Positions 5,377 through 6,517 of a DNA stretch of 6,517 bases are shown here, in pieces. Within the stretch, counting starts at the first letter, position 1. Each line of letters opens with the position of its first letter. Position numbers and translations under genes: made by a program. The stretch comes from Phycisphaerae bacterium (lineage in GTDB: Bacteria > Planctomycetota > Phycisphaerae > UBA1845 > UTPLA1), in contig JAJDEC010000663.1 of the NCBI GenBank assembly GCA_029259995.1, forward strand, positions 1-6,517, written 5' to 3'. The notes under the pieces are model-generated. The model did not search any database, was not told the DNA's origin, and worked only from the letters and a program-made list of their open reading frames with translations.

Positions 5377-6517
5377 CTAAGGCGAGCTCTCTTCCTTCAC
5401 ACGCTCGATAAACGCATCGAGCGACATATTCCCAAGCGGCTTGCCGTCGCGATCGTTCAGGTTGACCGCACGTGACTCCGCTTCCTGTTCGCCGACAACG
5501 ACGATGTACGGAATCTTCTGCTGCCGCGCGTAATGCTTCTTCGGACCGATGCGCTCGGAAGAATCGTCCAGCACAATCCGAACGCCGGCCGCTTTCAATT
5601 CCTGCGCAACCTCTCGACCGTACTCGATGCTCTTCTCCGAGATCGTCGCAACGAACACCTGTACCGGCGCCAGCCAGACAGGAAACGCGCCTTCAAAATG
5701 CTCGATCAGAATGCCGATGAACCGTTCCATGCTGCCGAACGGCGCGCGATGCACCATGACGGGCCGATGCGCCTTGTTGTCCGCACCGTTGTACGTCAAG
5801 TCGAACCGCATGGGCGCATTGTAATCCGCCTGCACCGTGCCGAGCTGCCATTCGCGGCCAATACAGTCTTTCACGACAAAATCGATCTTGGGGCCGTAAA
5901 AAGCCGCCTCGCCGACTTCCTCCGTCGCCGAAAGCCCGCTGGCCTTCACGGCGGCCCGAACCGCCGCCTCGGCCTTCGCCCAACCCTCGGGATTGTCGAT
6001 GAACTTCTTGTCGTTCGGATCATGCAGACCGATGCGCACCCGAAAATCCGTCAGCCCCAGGCTGTCAAGCACGAATCGCGTCAGCTGCACACAACTCGCC
6101 AACTCGTCCTGCAACTGATCGACTGTGCAGAAAATATGGGCGTCGTCCTGCGTAAACCCGCGGACGCGCGTCAGGCCCGACACTTCGCCCGACTGCTCGT
6201 AGCGATAGACCGTGCCGAATTCGGCGAGACGCACCGGCAGATCGCGATAACTCCGCGGTTCCGACGCATACACGCGAATGTGCATCGGGCAGTTCATCGG
6301 TTTGAGCAGATAACCGTCGGCATGCTGTAACATCTCGCGAATCACGGCGAGATTGGGCGCCTTGTTGCCGGCAGCCGACTGCAATCGACGCGGACTCGAC
6401 GCATCCGCCAGGACGGCGTGCCGCTCCGGTGCAACCCGTTCCAGCTCGCTCAGATACTTCCGTTCGTCCTCGGACCATCCGTCCTCATCGCCGCGCGCTT
6501 CTGTTGCGATCCACAAC
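5377..6517 (-). CDS. thrS: threonine--tRNA ligase, C-terminal part (5' end beyond the window)
   Basis: Class II aminoacyl-tRNA synthetase that charges tRNA-Thr. The 379 visible residues cover the later catalytic core and the whole anticodon-binding domain; the TGS, editing and motif 1 regions lie beyond the edge, and the first visible codon is not the start. Zinc ligands are C76 in KPMNCPMH, H127 in FTQDDAH and H256 in MVHRAPFGS. Motif 2 is around AEFGTVYRYEQSG (R105) and motif 3 is GSMERFIGIL (261-270). GEAAFYGPKIDF and WQLGTVQ are also present. The C-terminal domain runs from about 278 to 379. The wording of the core is closer to my recollection of Bacteroidetes-type ThrRS than to the E. 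coli type. Residues 1-68, ahead of GYLLKPMNCP, are longer and less familiar than expected (see findings). TAG stop at 5379-5377; first visible gene of the operon. Confidence 0.97.
   Translation of the reverse strand, partial: LWIATEARGDEDGWSEDERKYLSELERVAPERHAVLADASSPRRLQSAAGNKAPNLAVIREMLQHADGYLLKPMNCPMHIRVYASEPRSYRDLPVRLAEFGTVYRYEQSGEVSGLTRVRGFTQDDAHIFCTVDQLQDELASCVQLTRFVLDSLGLTDFRVRIGLHDPNDKKFIDNPEGWAKAEAAVRAAVKASGLSATEEVGEAAFYGPKIDFVVKDCIGREWQLGTVQADYNAPMRFDLTYNGADNKAHRPVMVHRAPFGSMERFIGILIEHFEGAFPVWLAPVQVFVATISEKSIEYGREVAQELKAAGVRIVLDDSSERIGPKKHYARQQKIPYIVVVGEQEAESRAVNLNDRDGKPLGNMSLDAFIERVKEESSP

Noticed and set aside
5533..6330. 265-codon plus-strand frame antisense to thrS
   Set aside because: It is a frame shadow of the GC-rich thrS coding strand, which is unmistakably real; the product is Arg/His-rich and resembles no family.

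Overview
The window looks like a piece of a Planctomycetota chromosome. The left end is a 16S rRNA gene on the minus strand. At 773-790 it carries, in the orientation given, a perfect copy of the EUB338-II FISH probe sequence (GCAGCCACCCGTAGGTGT), the variant designed for Planctomycetales. The class within the phylum cannot be fixed by eye. The protein genes are moderately GC-rich and free of frameshifts, and the gene content (rRNA, ribosomal proteins, IF3, ThrRS) is core rather than accessory.

Layout, left to right: (1) 1-1155, minus, the 5' three-quarters of a 16S rRNA gene. (2) 1156-1520, minus, its pre-rRNA leader and promoter. The order along the transcript is an A-tract UP-like element, TTGACA / extended -10, a boxB-like hairpin, a boxA antitermination element (TGCTCTTTGAAAA), a 9-bp hairpin that could join a pseudoknot, a perfect 8-bp hairpin followed by a T-rich run (terminator-like), and a 10-bp GAAA-capped hairpin just before the mature 5' end. 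(3) 1632-2579, plus, a divergent gene for an unrecognised, probably exported protein. (4) 2614-3255, minus, a HAD phosphatase of the beta-phosphoglucomutase-like group, convergent with the previous gene. (5) 3256-3618, a non-coding stretch holding five short perfect palindromes in 180 bases (REP-like cluster). (6) 3619-6517, minus, the translation operon thrS (5' end off the window) - infC - rpmI - rplT, closed by a textbook intrinsic terminator.

The thrS-infC-rpmI-rplT order is the classical bacterial one, but here the operon stops after rplT instead of continuing into pheST. A 262-base spacer between infC and rpmI carries a plausible internal sigma70-type promoter, so rpmI-rplT can probably be transcribed apart from thrS-infC. 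IF3 has a roughly 70-residue Lys/Pro/Ala-rich tail, and ThrRS has an unusually long segment ahead of its first zinc-ligand motif.

I see no undescribed defence or mobile system. The least explained items are the structured rRNA leader (antiterminator followed by a terminator-like hairpin, with a repeated CGGGAAT heptamer), the palindrome cluster, the IF3 tail and the orphan exported protein.
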